Assembly: GCF_947179165.1 (NCBI RefSeq)
Contig: NC_077239.1
Coordinates: 19,631,134 to 19,695,133 of the forward strand
Reading direction: 5' to 3'
Source of the DNA: Solanum dulcamara
Lineage: Eukaryota > Streptophyta > Magnoliopsida > Solanales > Solanaceae
Length of the DNA: 64,000 bases
Position numbers and translations under genes: made by a program. Below are positions 48,581 to 59,799 of this stretch, piece after piece (positions within the stretch are counted from its first letter, which is position 1; the number at the start of each line of letters is the position of its first letter). The notes under the pieces are model-generated. The model saw nothing but the letters and a program-made list of their open reading frames with translations. It had not been told where the DNA came from and searched no databases.

Positions 48581-50321
48581 TTATAAGGGAGAAATGAAAA
48601 TCTTACAGGGAACATGACCGAGCCATTGTGGCGCCTACATATCCTGTTGGTGCAGGAATCAGGTCAAATGTAGTTCCAATTCTCTGGACGATGAATGCTG
48701 CAAGATCTGAGACAAGATAATCAGTAGACACATGTGTAATATGAGCATAATGACATGGAAAATTGTATTACTTGCAACATTTCCAACTTAAAACACGAGA
48801 TATTCCACCCGTCTGATATGGACGATCCAATGAAGTAAAATAGGCATCTCACAATGTAAAGAGATAGTCAAATTTTGACTACAATTGGTATCAACAATTA
48901 GGAATACATGGAAATATTTCTTATTTCTTATCTTATAACTGATATTGACTTCAAGGTAATTCCTATAGATTCAAGTAGTACCTCAAACATACTTAAGTGT
49001 CGACAAGACTTTTTTCATCCTGCTTCCAACAAAGGTTTAGAATTATACCAATCATCATGTTTCAAGTGCCCTCACAATAAAGAAAGTTCTATTTCGCACA
49101 TATATGAAGTGTTTGATTTGAGAACATTTTACAAAGTGCACTCACACTCTCAAGAAAGTTCAACGCATGCAACTGTGATACCATATGCTTGGCCTGCATG
49201 TAAATCTCCACTAATGTGAGAATATTTGGAATGAGATCATGTAGGGCTTGTCATTGGGTTGTAATGTGGGTTTGGGAACAGGTAGGATATTTATTTAGGA
49301 TAAAAGTAACTTTATTCCTCCTTGAATGTCGCACTGAATATGTGCCTTTGACGATTGATACGCCTTTGATGTCTGATCCTCTTTTTTTTGTATCGACTTC
49401 TTCGAGTACTTATTTGATAGAGTTTTTTCTCTTTTCACCTTTTTCTTTTGTCTTGACTTCTTTGAGTCCTTAGTTGTTAGAGCTTTTCTCTTTTCGCTCC
49501 TTTTTGAGGTTTCTCCTCTTTTGTTGGAGTAGTTTCCTTTTTGTCTTACATCGACCTTGTAGGAGGTTTTTTTTTTTTATGAGAAAGTCGTCTTTGCTTT
49601 CTTGACTTTGGAGACTTTACGTCTTTTGCCTTTGGCAATTTCAAAGTTGGATCTTCTTCTATAATTTGCACGTCTTTGGTGCGCTCAAGGAGGTTGGGCC
49701 AAGAGAGGGATAGTGCATGTAAGCACTCAGAAGGGAAAGGGCTAAGATGTGGTTGTCCAAAGAAAAGGTTTTAGGCTTAAAGTGGGAAAACTAGGGATTA
49801 ATGTTATTTGGTAGGCTTTGAAAGGCACAAACGGGTCAAAAAGGCCTACAATCCTTTCTCAAACCAAACATAACTCAGGATTTCGCCTCAACAAACATAT
49901 CAGGCCAAGTTCTAGATCAACGGTGCGATGCAATTGAATTTTAATCTAAAGCTCACCACACAATGCACATGAAACCATGAAGTTGGTTATATTCTTACCT
50001 TGAATGCCTGCAAGAGAATTTTCAAGCATCACAAAAGTACAAATGAAAGATACCAACAGAAGCTATGGTTTACCACAAAGCCAATCATTTTTATCATACC
50101 AAATATTTCGCATGCTCCTAACTGTATGCGTCCCAATCAAGAAGATATGACTCTTAAAATATGTACACAATTTATTATTTTATTTATTTTCTATTTTTTT
50201 AATTGTTTTTTTTTAAAAAAGGAAATACCGAACCCAAGAAGGGCTGCCTACGTATCTCATCAAGATGAGAATCAGGTGTGCGTAGTTCTTGCAGATATGA
50301 TATATAAAATAATTTAGAGCT
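48581..50321. other. Element A interior, non-coding stretch
   Basis: I see no gene. It contains copies of a TACGTA-centred motif at about 48605-48680 and 50215-50292, and a T-rich degenerate repeat near 49370-49560 (units with TTTTCTCTTTTC and CGACTTC/TTGACTTC). Plus-strand frames at 48908-49473 have no recognisable content and oppose the element. Confidence 0.55.
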
Positions 50322-51400
50322 TTAGACAAACTTGGTGTGGTTTTCCAATGTTAATATTTTCTGTGGAGATGCTGCAGCATGCTTTATAACCTCTCTTGGT
50401 CGGAATGTTGTGGCTTCCAACTTCATTACTCCTGATTCGACTTTGGAAAGGTCAATGATGTCATTTATTAGTTGAAGAGCCAAATCTCCTGAAGACAATA
50501 TTACATTCACAAGCTGACGATGTTCCTTATCCAATTTTGTGGTAGAAAAAATCTCGATCATATTGACCACTCCTGACAAAGGGATCTAATCTCATGAGAC
50601 ATGGTTGCAAGCATTTGTTTCTCTCGCATAGTTTTCTCTGTTATCTGAAAAGTTTTGTTAAGTTCAGTCTCCTTGGCCTTCTGTACAACTATCTCTTCTT
50701 GCAATTTCGCCATTTTTTCTCTTCTCTTTAGCTGATCAGTTATCTCCATTCCTATGTAATTTACACCAATTGTCTCTCTTGCCTTACTGAACACAGGTTC
50801 AACATATATTAGAGAATTCTTTGACCCAAATAATCCCTTCTTTGCCGATATTCCCCTTTCCAAAACCTCTCATTTGAAGTCTCGAGATTCCTTTACACCA
50901 ACACCAGTAAAATCTTTACATTTATTTATTGATGATGTCCTCTTCATGCAGACTTGGCAAACAATTGTAGATAACATAACTCATTGTCATGGTGACCGAT
51001 AATAACAGGTGCATTTTGGAGGACAAATTGTATGAAATTATCTGCTCTTTTCAGAATCTGGGATAATTCTTCTACTGGAGAGGATTGTCTTTCAATGTTT
51101 TCTATGCTTTCCTGTAATTTCTCAATTAGTATTTCCATCCCGTTGAACACTTGCTTCCAATAATTTGTCCAAATATTTAGCTCTCTGCTTTCAGTAGTTT
51201 ATGCTGTCATACTCAGTATCTATTTCTTGTTTATCTTGAAATTTTACATCATTTTTATGAGACTCTTGGAATATGTATCTCTTTAATTCTTTATCCAATA
51301 TAGAGGTTGGATGTTTATCACCCCTATATCTTTCTTCCTCAAATTGATACTTCTCCAATAACTCCAATTTCTTGAGCTCCAGTTATTGTTGTTGTGTTTT
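50322..51400 (-). pseudogene. Captured AHK5/CKI2-like histidine kinase fragment
   Basis: The minus strand reads, in order: a charged helical region (LELKKLELLEKYQFEEERY, about 51390-51330), a coiled-coil (EKLQESIENIERQSSPVEEL), a PAS-like part (FVLQNAPVIIGHHDNEL, then [10 protein letters not shown]), a linker ([12 protein letters not shown]) and the histidine phosphoacceptor region with [11 protein letters not shown] (His codon 50594-50596) and [14 protein letters not shown]. It stops before the ATPase and receiver domains. Order and content match plant cytosolic hybrid kinase AHK5 as I remember it. Lesions: stop near 51200, frameshift near 50960, stop near 50892, 1-bp shift near 50580 and a small deletion near 50375. 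No intron-like gap is seen. Same strand as the element; a dead copy. Confidence 0.85.
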
Positions 51401-52883
51401 TATTTAGGATTGTCTCTTATGACTTGAATTCTTCCAACTATTCAAAGAATCATACATTGTTATAACCATCTCCGACTATTGTCGGGGACAGTTTTCCTGC
51501 AAAGATATGAGAAAAGTGTGAAAGCGGGGCCATTATAAAAAAAATAAGTAACAAGATATAGGAGTAAGATTTCATAGTCAAAGACTCCCCCGATTTATCT
51601 TTCAGTCTGTGTATTGATGTCTTGTGAAATTTAATGTCAACGTTATTTCCCATGAACTCTTTGTCCCGTGATCCCCTCTCTTGAAATAATGTCGTCTCTT
51701 CTGTGTACAAAGAAAACTTCTTAGTTAGGGAGAGGGAATTGACCTCAAAATTGAGATCCTTTCATATATCGCATGATGTCCTTTGATAACAGCCCCTACA
51801 AAGAAAGAAACAACTTTGTTGAACCCTCGATCTTTGAGAAGTAAGCAAGTTTGTTTTCCGACATAAATTAGTCTTTACCTGAAAAAGAAGAATAACTCAA
51901 AAGCCAAAGTATTAGTCTGTGCTTGTAATAATTAATGCAAAATATCACATAAAGAACTAAACACATAAATATTGCTTTGTTTTAAGACAAACTAATCTAT
52001 GGGTGAAGAAAGAGTAAACGGACAAAAATTAATTTTATGATAAATGTGTGAGAAAAGTTGACTTGTGAATCACAGATTTTTTTGCGTTTCAACTTTTGTA
52101 CCCTTGTTTTTCTTAGATGCAGAAAAAGTTCTCAATTTCTTTGAAAGAATGAGGAAAACTGAAAACTTCAAAAACAGGGACCGAGCCTTGAAAGACTGCC
52201 TACGTATCTCACAAAGGAGAATTCAGGTCCTACGTAGTTCGACCACTTGATTTTATTTTTTTTGGAGATGAGAAAGCAAAGTTTATGATTTGAGTGTAAA
52301 GTTTGAATTTTGTTAGGAAATTAAAGACTCATTGAATATTTGGACGCACTATCGATAATGACTCGATATTTATGCCTATGAGGCTCTAAAAAAATCTAAA
52401 AGAGTGGACTAGCATGTCTCCAAATAAAGCAACATATTCACAAAACAGTTATAGCATATAGCACACAAACAATTATTGCGCATCCTAACCAGATATGTGA
52501 CCTTTTTGTGCCAAAGGTAGGCCTAACGATTTGAAGGATGTATTACGTCATTTGAAACATTCCATTGCCCCAAAACTTATATTTATACAAATATTATGAA
52601 TAATTTGAATGGGGATACATAAATGGAAAAAAGGGATATAAATAATCAGTCTCACGCAGGGGTACAATCCTAACTAAGCCTTCGTGGAAAATCCTTCTTT
52701 CTTGATTTCTTGACATCTCCGAACGCCAACGCCTTTATGATGAAGTGTCATTCACTGAAGGTCCTTCTTTGACTAGACTAAGCTACAAAAAAAAAAAAAA
52801 AAAACTCCCAACCCCGAGGGACAATGGTTTGCCAAACCGCGTATAAAACCTTCAAATTTAAACATATAGGTATGATTGTCCAT
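51401..52883 (-). other. Element A interior between kinase fragment and 5' end
   Basis: Includes the open frame 51450-51710 (86 aa, with a hydrophobic YSYILLLIFFIMAPL stretch) of unknown origin, perhaps the 5' side of the captured gene or intron. A third TACGTA-motif copy is at 52172-52250, and an A-tract of about 18 bases lies near 52784-52803. Confidence 0.45.
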
Positions 52884-53177
52884 TTAGGCCGAGGGCCGTT
52901 TTGAACTCAAGGTGGTCTTTCTAATGGGTCCAATACGCCTTGGGTATTGGGTCGTCTTAGGCCAATGCACTAAATTAGGGATTTGGCTTTGCTCTACGCT
53001 AGGTTGACTAAGAGTGGCTTTTGCAAGACTGGTAACCCAAGCGGACAACTCAGGCTGGAACTTACGACAACCATTGGACGCATGGCGTATCAATAAATTG
53101 TCGATCGTTCCGAAAAGGGTTAAGTATAAAAATCCCGACTGCGGTACCGCAAAATCGTTCTTTAATATACTATACAT
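52884..53177 (-). CDS. Unrecognised 97-aa ORF near element A primer site
   Basis: Opens about 155 bp downstream of the primer site on the element strand and reads MYSILKNDFAVPQSGFLYL... with no domain I know. It might be a gag or leader ORF remnant, or chance. Confidence 0.25.
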   Translation of the reverse strand: MYSILKNDFAVPQSGFLYLTLFGTIDNLLIRHASNGCRKFQPELSAWVTSLAKATLSQPSVEQSQIPNLVHWPKTTQYPRRIGPIRKTTLSSKRPSA

Positions 53178-53331
53178 TAAATAGGAAAAATGCTATGAAA
53201 TGCAAATAACAATTTAATATATAATTTAAACACATAATTACACAATTAAGGAAAACAAGAATTACTAATTATTACAAACCCAAATAGTTAGTCAAATAAG
53301 CAATCAAATCTAATGGTTAGAACCTAATTAG

Positions 53332-53349
53332 TCCCCAGCAGAGTCGCCA
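53332..53349 (-). other. Element A primer binding site
   Basis: Minus-strand TGGCGACTCTGCTGGGGA with a 4-bp spacer from the LTR at 53354. It resembles the tRNA-Arg-type site of Ogre/Tat elements (recalled, not checked against a tRNA set). It fixes the element as minus. Confidence 0.75.
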
Positions 53350-53353
53350 TTTC

Positions 53354-54638
53354 TGTTATATCGAAAAAAGACGGTTTTAAAATTAATTTCAACTTTTTAG
53401 AGAAAAAATCAATTTTGGAAAAAGGAGTCGCCACTTAATTTTTTTAAAGAAATTAAGAAAACTTAATTTAAAAGACCCTAACAGATTTAAGTCTTAAAAA
53501 TTCAGAGAAAAAGGTACGAGGTTCTTATTTCCACTTTGAGAAGGTGTTAAGCATTCAAAGTGGCTGCTAACGCGCGGTTATCCGACGATTTGAAAATTAT
53601 TTGACTAACTTTTTAAAAAAAAATTACTTGTAAGTAGTAAAGATAAATATATTTATTTGAATAGTAAATCAACTTGAGATATTTGAGATAATTTATTAAG
53701 AAAATATATTCTATTAAATGACTGAGTAAATGGATTTTAAATATATTTAAAGAGAAGTGGTAGATCTAATGTATTTTAGCAAAATTAAAGATGATTAAGA
53801 CTTTGATTACATAAGAAAAATCATTTGAGCTATTTAGAATATATATTTTTTTTAGAGAAAGACACTTTAAACTCAATTGATTTGAAAGAACATCAACTTA
53901 TAAAAAAAAACTTTAAGATAATTTGAAAGAAAACTCTATTTTTTTTAATGTCTAACTAAAAGAAAAATACTTGAACAAAGTCATTTTTAGAGCAAATTAA
54001 CACAAAAATGGTTTCTCTTTTAAGGGGAGTTCGATTAAGTCAAACCAAACTAAAAATTAACATCTAAGCAAGTATACACAACCATAAATAAATTAAATTA
54101 TTACAACCCAAATAAATAGAATAACAATATAAACAAAACAAAAATCCGGCCCAATACTTAGTTTCTGTACACCTGGACTAAGATATTGGGCCACCTGTAT
54201 TTTGGGCCTTTGGCCCATTTCGTTTCTGTATATCATGATTATATATAAATGTATATCAATATATACAGTCACCCTTTTTCTGTATCTCCTGTATATAGAT
54301 TGTATATCAACCTATTTTCTTCCTCCGGAACCTATAGTAAACCTCCTTTACATCTGCGTATCAGCTTTCAAAATTCGAATAAGGGTAAAGTTGACTCAAA
54401 ATTCAATGATATGCGAGGATTTAGTCCAAAGATGGACTCGGATGGTGTCACATGCACCAAAATAAAATCATATAAGCAACTATTCATTTTAAATTGAACA
54501 AAGAAATATAACATAATATTTTAAGACAATAAATTGAAGATTATCTTTTTATGTCAATTTGGAGAATGCAACTAGAAGTGCATATAAAGTAACATAATGA
54601 CTAACAACATGCATACATGTAAAAATAAAATAAAATAA

Positions 54639-54683
<45 letters not shown>

Positions 54684-56059
54684 AATATATTCAAATAACT
54701 AAAGAACATGAAATCAACCTATACATTAAAATAACTCAAATTTTAAAGCAAGATTTACATCAATATAGTGACTAACAACATGCATACATGTAGAAAATAT
54801 ATATATTCAAATAACTAAAGAACATGAAATTAACCTATATAGTAAACTAACTCAAATTTTAAAGCAAGATTTACATCAATTAAGCCATGAAAAAATGAAA
54901 ATTCTAACTCAATGATTACTTAAGTATATATTTATTATTTAAATCATAATAAAGAAGAAATTAAAAATATGAGAATCTATATGGTCAAACAAAACTACTA
55001 AAAAAAAGTCATGAACGAAATTGAGATTTTTCTTTTTTTTTTATAAGATGTCTCTACACTTTAAGCAAGACAAAAAATTTTCATTTTTTTTTTCATTAAT
55101 CTAATTGATTCTAACACATGCTAACTAAAAATAATTACAAATCAACTAAATAGAAGACATGAAATAATTATTAATTAAGTAAATAAAATCGAGAAAAGAT
55201 TCTTACCTATTTTCGGGCAGCGATTGAGACGACGAATTTAAGGGCGATGAACTTCTTTAACCTATCAAGAAATGAGAGAAAGAACTAAAAAAAATGAAAA
55301 ATCCGAGACTAATTTTTTTTTTGTAGTATTATGTTCTTGCTTCCTTTTTTTTTTTTTTTTTTGTATGTTGATGAATATTGATGATTGTAGATTAATTGTC
55401 CCTTTTGTTCTTCTTCCTTTCTCTCCTTTTTTTTTTGTGTGTGTGTTCTTGATTTTTTTTATTTTTATTTGTGTGTGTATTCTTGGTGAAAAAAAAATGG
55501 TCTCCCTCTCTTTTTTGTTCATCTTCTCTTTTATGAAGAAGATGAAGATGTCTTTTAAAAAGAATGAGGTTGGTGAGAGTAATAATGAAGTTTTGAATAA
55601 TGATGGGTTTGGTGGGGTGAAAAAGGAAAAAGAAAAAAAAGGAAAAGGAAAAAAATGAAGATAGGAGAATGATGATGTTTGGGATTTTAAGAAAAGGTGG
55701 TTTAGGTGGGATTGAGAGGTGGAAAAGGAAAAAGTAGAAAGGGGTGGGGTTAGTATTGTATAAGTATAATATATGTATTGTAGTAAGTTGGTGTTGGGCC
55801 AAAACTATTATAAGAATTGGGCTTTAGGTGAATAGGTGTTAGCATGTTGTAGTAATGTAGGTTGTTGTTGTTATTGGACTTGTAGAGAGTGGATGACAAT
55901 ATTGGATTGGGATGAATTTGGGCCCAAATTTTGAGTTTAAAAAAAATGACTTGAAATTTGGTTAAGGGTGGAGTGAAAAAAAAATGGTTAGATTTATAAG
56001 AAAAAATTACTATATGAAAATTAATTTCGTTTGTGAAGGGTCAAAATTGGGTGTCAACA
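53354..56059 (-). repeat. Element A 5' LTR (uninterrupted)
   Basis: 2706 bp, minus-strand start TGTTGACACCC at 56059. It holds an internal tandem duplication (54598-54940), an AT microsatellite (54643-54679) and T-rich tracts. It preserves the pre-insertion site of C2 near 54774. Confidence 0.95.
54598..54940. repeat. Tandem duplication of about 170 bp inside A LTR
   Basis: Two units begin GACTAACAACATGCATACATG (54598 and 54769, less the last base in places) and run through AAAGAACATGAAAT and AAGCAAGATTTACATCAAT. In the left LTR, C2 inserted in the second unit. Confidence 0.8.
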
Positions 56060-56445
56060 GTGAGTGGCTTGGTTGTATGGAAAGTCGTAGAATGTGTTGA
56101 GACACCGCTCGGATAGAATTGAAAGAATCTAGATTCATAAATAAAATTATTTAGTGAAATGTAGTTTAGCCTTCGAAACAAGGCGAGAAAAAATTATATT
56201 TACTCTGATTGTATGGGCCGAATGTATCTTCAGAGAGGGTGGAGAATTAAATTTAGTGACACGCGGTTCTGTTTATTTTTCTCTGTTTAGGTTGGCAGTG
56301 TTATGTGTTTTGGCTATGGATTAAAAATTATTGGATAAGATTTGAGAAATAACTCTATAGGCATTTGACTCGAGTGTGGTAATAAGTTCTTTTGTGGTTT
56401 CGAGTTTGGTAACTAGTATAATTAAATTTTAATATTACTCAAAAC
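56060..56445. other. Duplicated flank, right part
   Basis: Continues the flank from 34868 and matches 9125-9510 at about 93 percent by eye. Non-coding. Confidence 0.8.
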
Positions 56446-56828
56446 ATGTCCATATCCTCATTAGATATTAATATTAGACAAGAAAATAGTGAAGATAAAT
56501 TTAATAAAATAACTAACTCTTTAAGATGTGATGAAAATTTTAATAACATAGATATAGAATGAAAAGGGATCTCTCTTTTGCAGATATAAAAATAGATAAT
56601 AATTATCTATGAAAATTTAGAAAATATTTAAAAGATACCCAAGAAGGTAAATAAAAATGCAAAAAATTGCTACGTTTACTTCTAAAAGATAATAACGAAA
56701 ATGTGAAAGATTCTATTATTAGAACAAAACAACGATTAGATGACTATGACAGAGTAATAGAAGGACTAACTGATAACATAAAACTCATTCAACTCGAAAC
56801 TAATACCCATCCTTCTAGCATAGGATAA
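56446..56828 (+). pseudogene. EPRV small ORF a, second copy (broken)
   Basis: Copy of 9511-9893. Starts MSISSLDINIRQ and stops at the same codon as copy one (TGA instead of TAA at 56560-56562). The downstream frame has a further TGA (TGG in copy one) and a frameshift near 56655. It ends in TAATG overlapping ORF b. Confidence 0.6.
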
Positions 56829-57088
56829 TGAATAGATTATCTTCTTTTACACAAATAAGATTAGATAACCATCTATATTGGACATTTCAGAAAAACGTAA
56901 AAGTTGTTAAGATAAAAGACGGATCTTACAAAAGATATTAAAAAAGATTAGACCCTGATAAAATTGAACAGATAAGAAGAGTACAAAATAAAATACACTC
57001 TAATGAAGATGATATAATAGGAGAACGAGATAATATAAAATTGCTTCAAAATTATTATTTCAAAAAGCATCCGGCTAGTTTTGGATAG
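56828..57088 (+). pseudogene. EPRV small ORF b, second copy
   Basis: Copy of 9893-10153 with one in-frame TAA after GSYKRY (near 56939); otherwise same length and frame, ending HPASFG. Comparison with the open copy suggests the full frame is ancestral. Confidence 0.6.
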
Positions 57089-57089
57089 A

Positions 57090-57345
57090 ATGGAAAATAA
57101 ATCTAAATATAAATTACTTAATGAAGAAGATCCTCTAAAAATAGAACAAGATTTGTACGAAATACAAAAAACGATAATTTACTTTGGAAATTTAATAGTT
57201 AAAGAAATTGAAACTTTGAAAGATATACTAAATCAAAAAAAAAATTGATAAAGAACCTATAAATAAAACCTTAGATATAATAGGATCCCATATTTCAAAA
57301 ATAAAAATACTTGAAGCATACGGAGGAAATAATTTAAAATGGTAA
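57090..57345 (+). pseudogene. EPRV small ORF c, second copy
   Basis: Starts MENKSKYKLLNEEDPLKIEQ and is open to about 57236, where an A-run indel shifts the frame. It ends at the same ATGGTAA overlap. The 5' half is better preserved than in copy one. Confidence 0.55.
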
Positions 57346-57555
57346 GCTACGACTTAGAAAATTCAAAACTAAATAATCTTATAATAAATATAAAAGAAAC
57401 CCAGTTAAAAAATGAAGGTGATATGATAAACTTAAAAATGGATACGATCAAACTAGAAGAAGTAGATTTTAATCCTAATATTACTGAGCTCCCTACTCAG
57501 GCTGAAACTAGCCGAATAAGTTTTAATAGACCCACTAGAGCTTATGCAGGTGTAA
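57339..57555 (+). pseudogene. EPRV capsid ORF d, second copy, 5' fragment
   Basis: Open from MVSYDLENSKLNN through SFNRPTRAYAGV, where the B3 LTR begins at 57556 and truncates it. It spans the C1 insertion site uninterrupted (GAAACTAGCCG), so it is the empty-site allele for C1. Confidence 0.7.
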
Positions 57556-59487
57556 TGTCATGACCCAGATCCGGGTGTGATGGCACTCATCTCAACCCAC
57601 CAAGACAAGTAAGCCTAAAACTCAACAGAAAGTAAATGCGGAAGTAATTGAAATAAAACAAGGTTTAACTTAGTCAAAAATAAATAAATAATCTCAAAAT
57701 ACCTTATACTGACTGTCACGTATACAAGCCACTAATAAATTATCGAAGTACAAAAAAAAATATAGTCACAATATCTTTGTCTCTAGAATAGGACTAAAAC
57801 ATAATAAAAGAGGAAGAGGTGTTAACTAGATGGATTTAACAGCTACCTCAACACTCGGAATGATAACCTCGGATGTAGTAGAAAATAGTACGAGATCAAA
57901 CAGGTACGGGCTCACAACCTACAAAAGTGTAGAAGCAAGGGGTGAGTACCAAACAACACAGTACTCAACAATTTCACAACTAAAACTAAGCAAAGCTCAA
58001 TAGATACAAGTACTCCTGTCCTCCCAACCGGCCTCCTTAGCTACAACCTGCATAAAACCAGCCCAAATCTACACTCGTTAAATAATAACAGTAATATAGT
58101 CCACAAATACTCATCAATAGTCTCATCAATGAATCATATCAAGTCAAGTTCAACATATACAGAGCAATAAAGGGGTAAACAAGAATTCACAAATATCAAC
58201 AAAGTGCGATGCAATGAAATGAGATGATGCATGTCTTTCCTATCGGTACAAATCCGCTGAATTACAGTCCGGAACCCATGGGAGACATTTTTGTCCATGT
58301 AACCTGCCACAGAGTGTGTGGCCCATCCCTTTAATATATATATCCTACCACGGAGCGTGTGGCCCGACCCCTTTGTTTCATATCATTTTCAACCTCACAA
58401 AATATGTCAGAACCAAAGCAATCAATTCATGTTCATATAATTCACGATAATAACATAACAACAATAATAATTTTTCCTATCTCACATCAACATAGTCATT
58501 TCACATGTCAAAAATAAACCCATAATCACAACATATCAATCCTACCAGTACATGTCATTAGATCACCATTTTATACCCCTCATCTCCATTTTTAAAGTTA
58601 ATCATAAAGTCAATAACCAGTCCAATTTTCATTACTCCCCAGTACACATAAAATGGAAATACAAGGATCTACAAGCTTAAACTTAGATTTAGAAATTCAC
58701 TTGCCTTAATTAATCAAGCAATCACTCCGGGACTTGAGCCTTCTCTTTTCGTTGGGCCTCCAAATCAACGTAATATAGTCAAATGAATAATCAAAATAAG
58801 ATTTCAAAACTAACAACACCCTTATTACCATATGTCTAGCCTAGACCCAAAAATTTAAGCAAATTTGTAAACACGTTCCTAATCTTGATGCCACTTAACA
58901 TATCAACTCCCATATTTTTTGAATTTTAAAACTAGGGTTAAACCTCAATTAAATTGAATAATCACTTTAAAACTTGAGCCTTTCGTAACTCTTCCTAACG
59001 ATTAAAATTTGTTCAAATACATAATTTTCATAAGAATACGTATCCAATGACATCCATATTGCTATATTTATTTTCGGATAAAAAAATTGGGTCAAAATGT
59101 CATTACGAGTCATTGAAGTCAAATCTAATTTTTTTTTCCGATTATGTTCACTCCTGATAAAATAAACTCATATGTCAAATTTCAGCTAAAACGGATCGTT
59201 ATTCGACCCCCAAATCAAGATTTTATGTGAAGAACCCTAGGGTCATATTTTCTTATTTCAGCTTAATTTCTCCACCAATATACCCTAAAAATATGTTCAT
59301 AATCACATGAAAATTTAATGGAAAGGATGAGAATAATTATCTTGACGCTTTGGATAGAAAATCCCTATTTTTCTCTTCTCCTTTATTTTTCTTTTCCCCT
59401 TACATTTCTTTCTTCCTCAGTATTTTTTTCTTTAGGTTTCTGCATTTTCTCGTGTCAACTGATGGCTTAATGCCATCAGATTATATA

Positions 59488-59527
<40 letters not shown>

Positions 59528-59799
59528 TATTCCCTTTTATTATTATTTATTTTCTTCTATTTCTTTTTTACTCAATTATGTATCAAAATTAATAAACTCT
59601 ATCATTTTCCTTTAATAATTGGTATAGAGTGTATAATGAATTATCAACTTGGCCCACTAATTAAATTAGTTATTTAAATTTACCCTCAACTAAATAACTA
59701 TGGTTATCGAATAGTCCAAAATACTTATAAAAAATACGGGCTGAGTCTTTTTTGAAATAAAAAGCTCTATTTCTCAAAACGATATAATGGGTCATTACA
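57556..59799 (-). mobile_element. B3 left (3') LTR
   Basis: About 2244 bp with the canonical outer end TGTCATGACCC at 57556, and minus-strand start TGTAATGACCC at 59799. It carries two units of the 45-bp array (58300-58385) and a hairpin and AT run (59458-59530). The adjacent TGTAA (57551-57555) may be one side of a target duplication; the other side is out of view. Confidence 0.9.
58300..58385. repeat. 45-bp tandem repeat in B3 LTR (2 units)
   Basis: Two units of the GAGYGTGTGGCCCG array that has four units in B1 and B2. Confidence 0.75.

Larger units (their letters stand above)
34869..56059 (-). mobile_element. Element A: Tat/Ogre-like LTR retrotransposon without gag-pol, hosting C2
   Basis: The LTRs begin on the minus strand with TGTTGACACCCAATTTTG and end CGATATAACA. 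A perfect GTGAG target duplication flanks it (34864-34868 and 56060-56064), and the empty site is seen at 9124-9130. The left LTR is split by C2. A primer site resembling the tRNA-Arg type used by Ogre/Tat elements (as I recall) fixes the minus orientation. The 6.4-kb interior has no recognisable gag, RT or integrase but carries tandem arrays and a captured histidine-kinase fragment, so it should be non-autonomous. The LTR pair is about 99 percent identical by eye, hence a recent insertion. Confidence 0.93.

Noticed and set aside
48908..49473. Two plus-strand ORFs of 85-103 aa
   Set aside because: Opposite to the element, no recognisable domain, and no second copy to test conservation.
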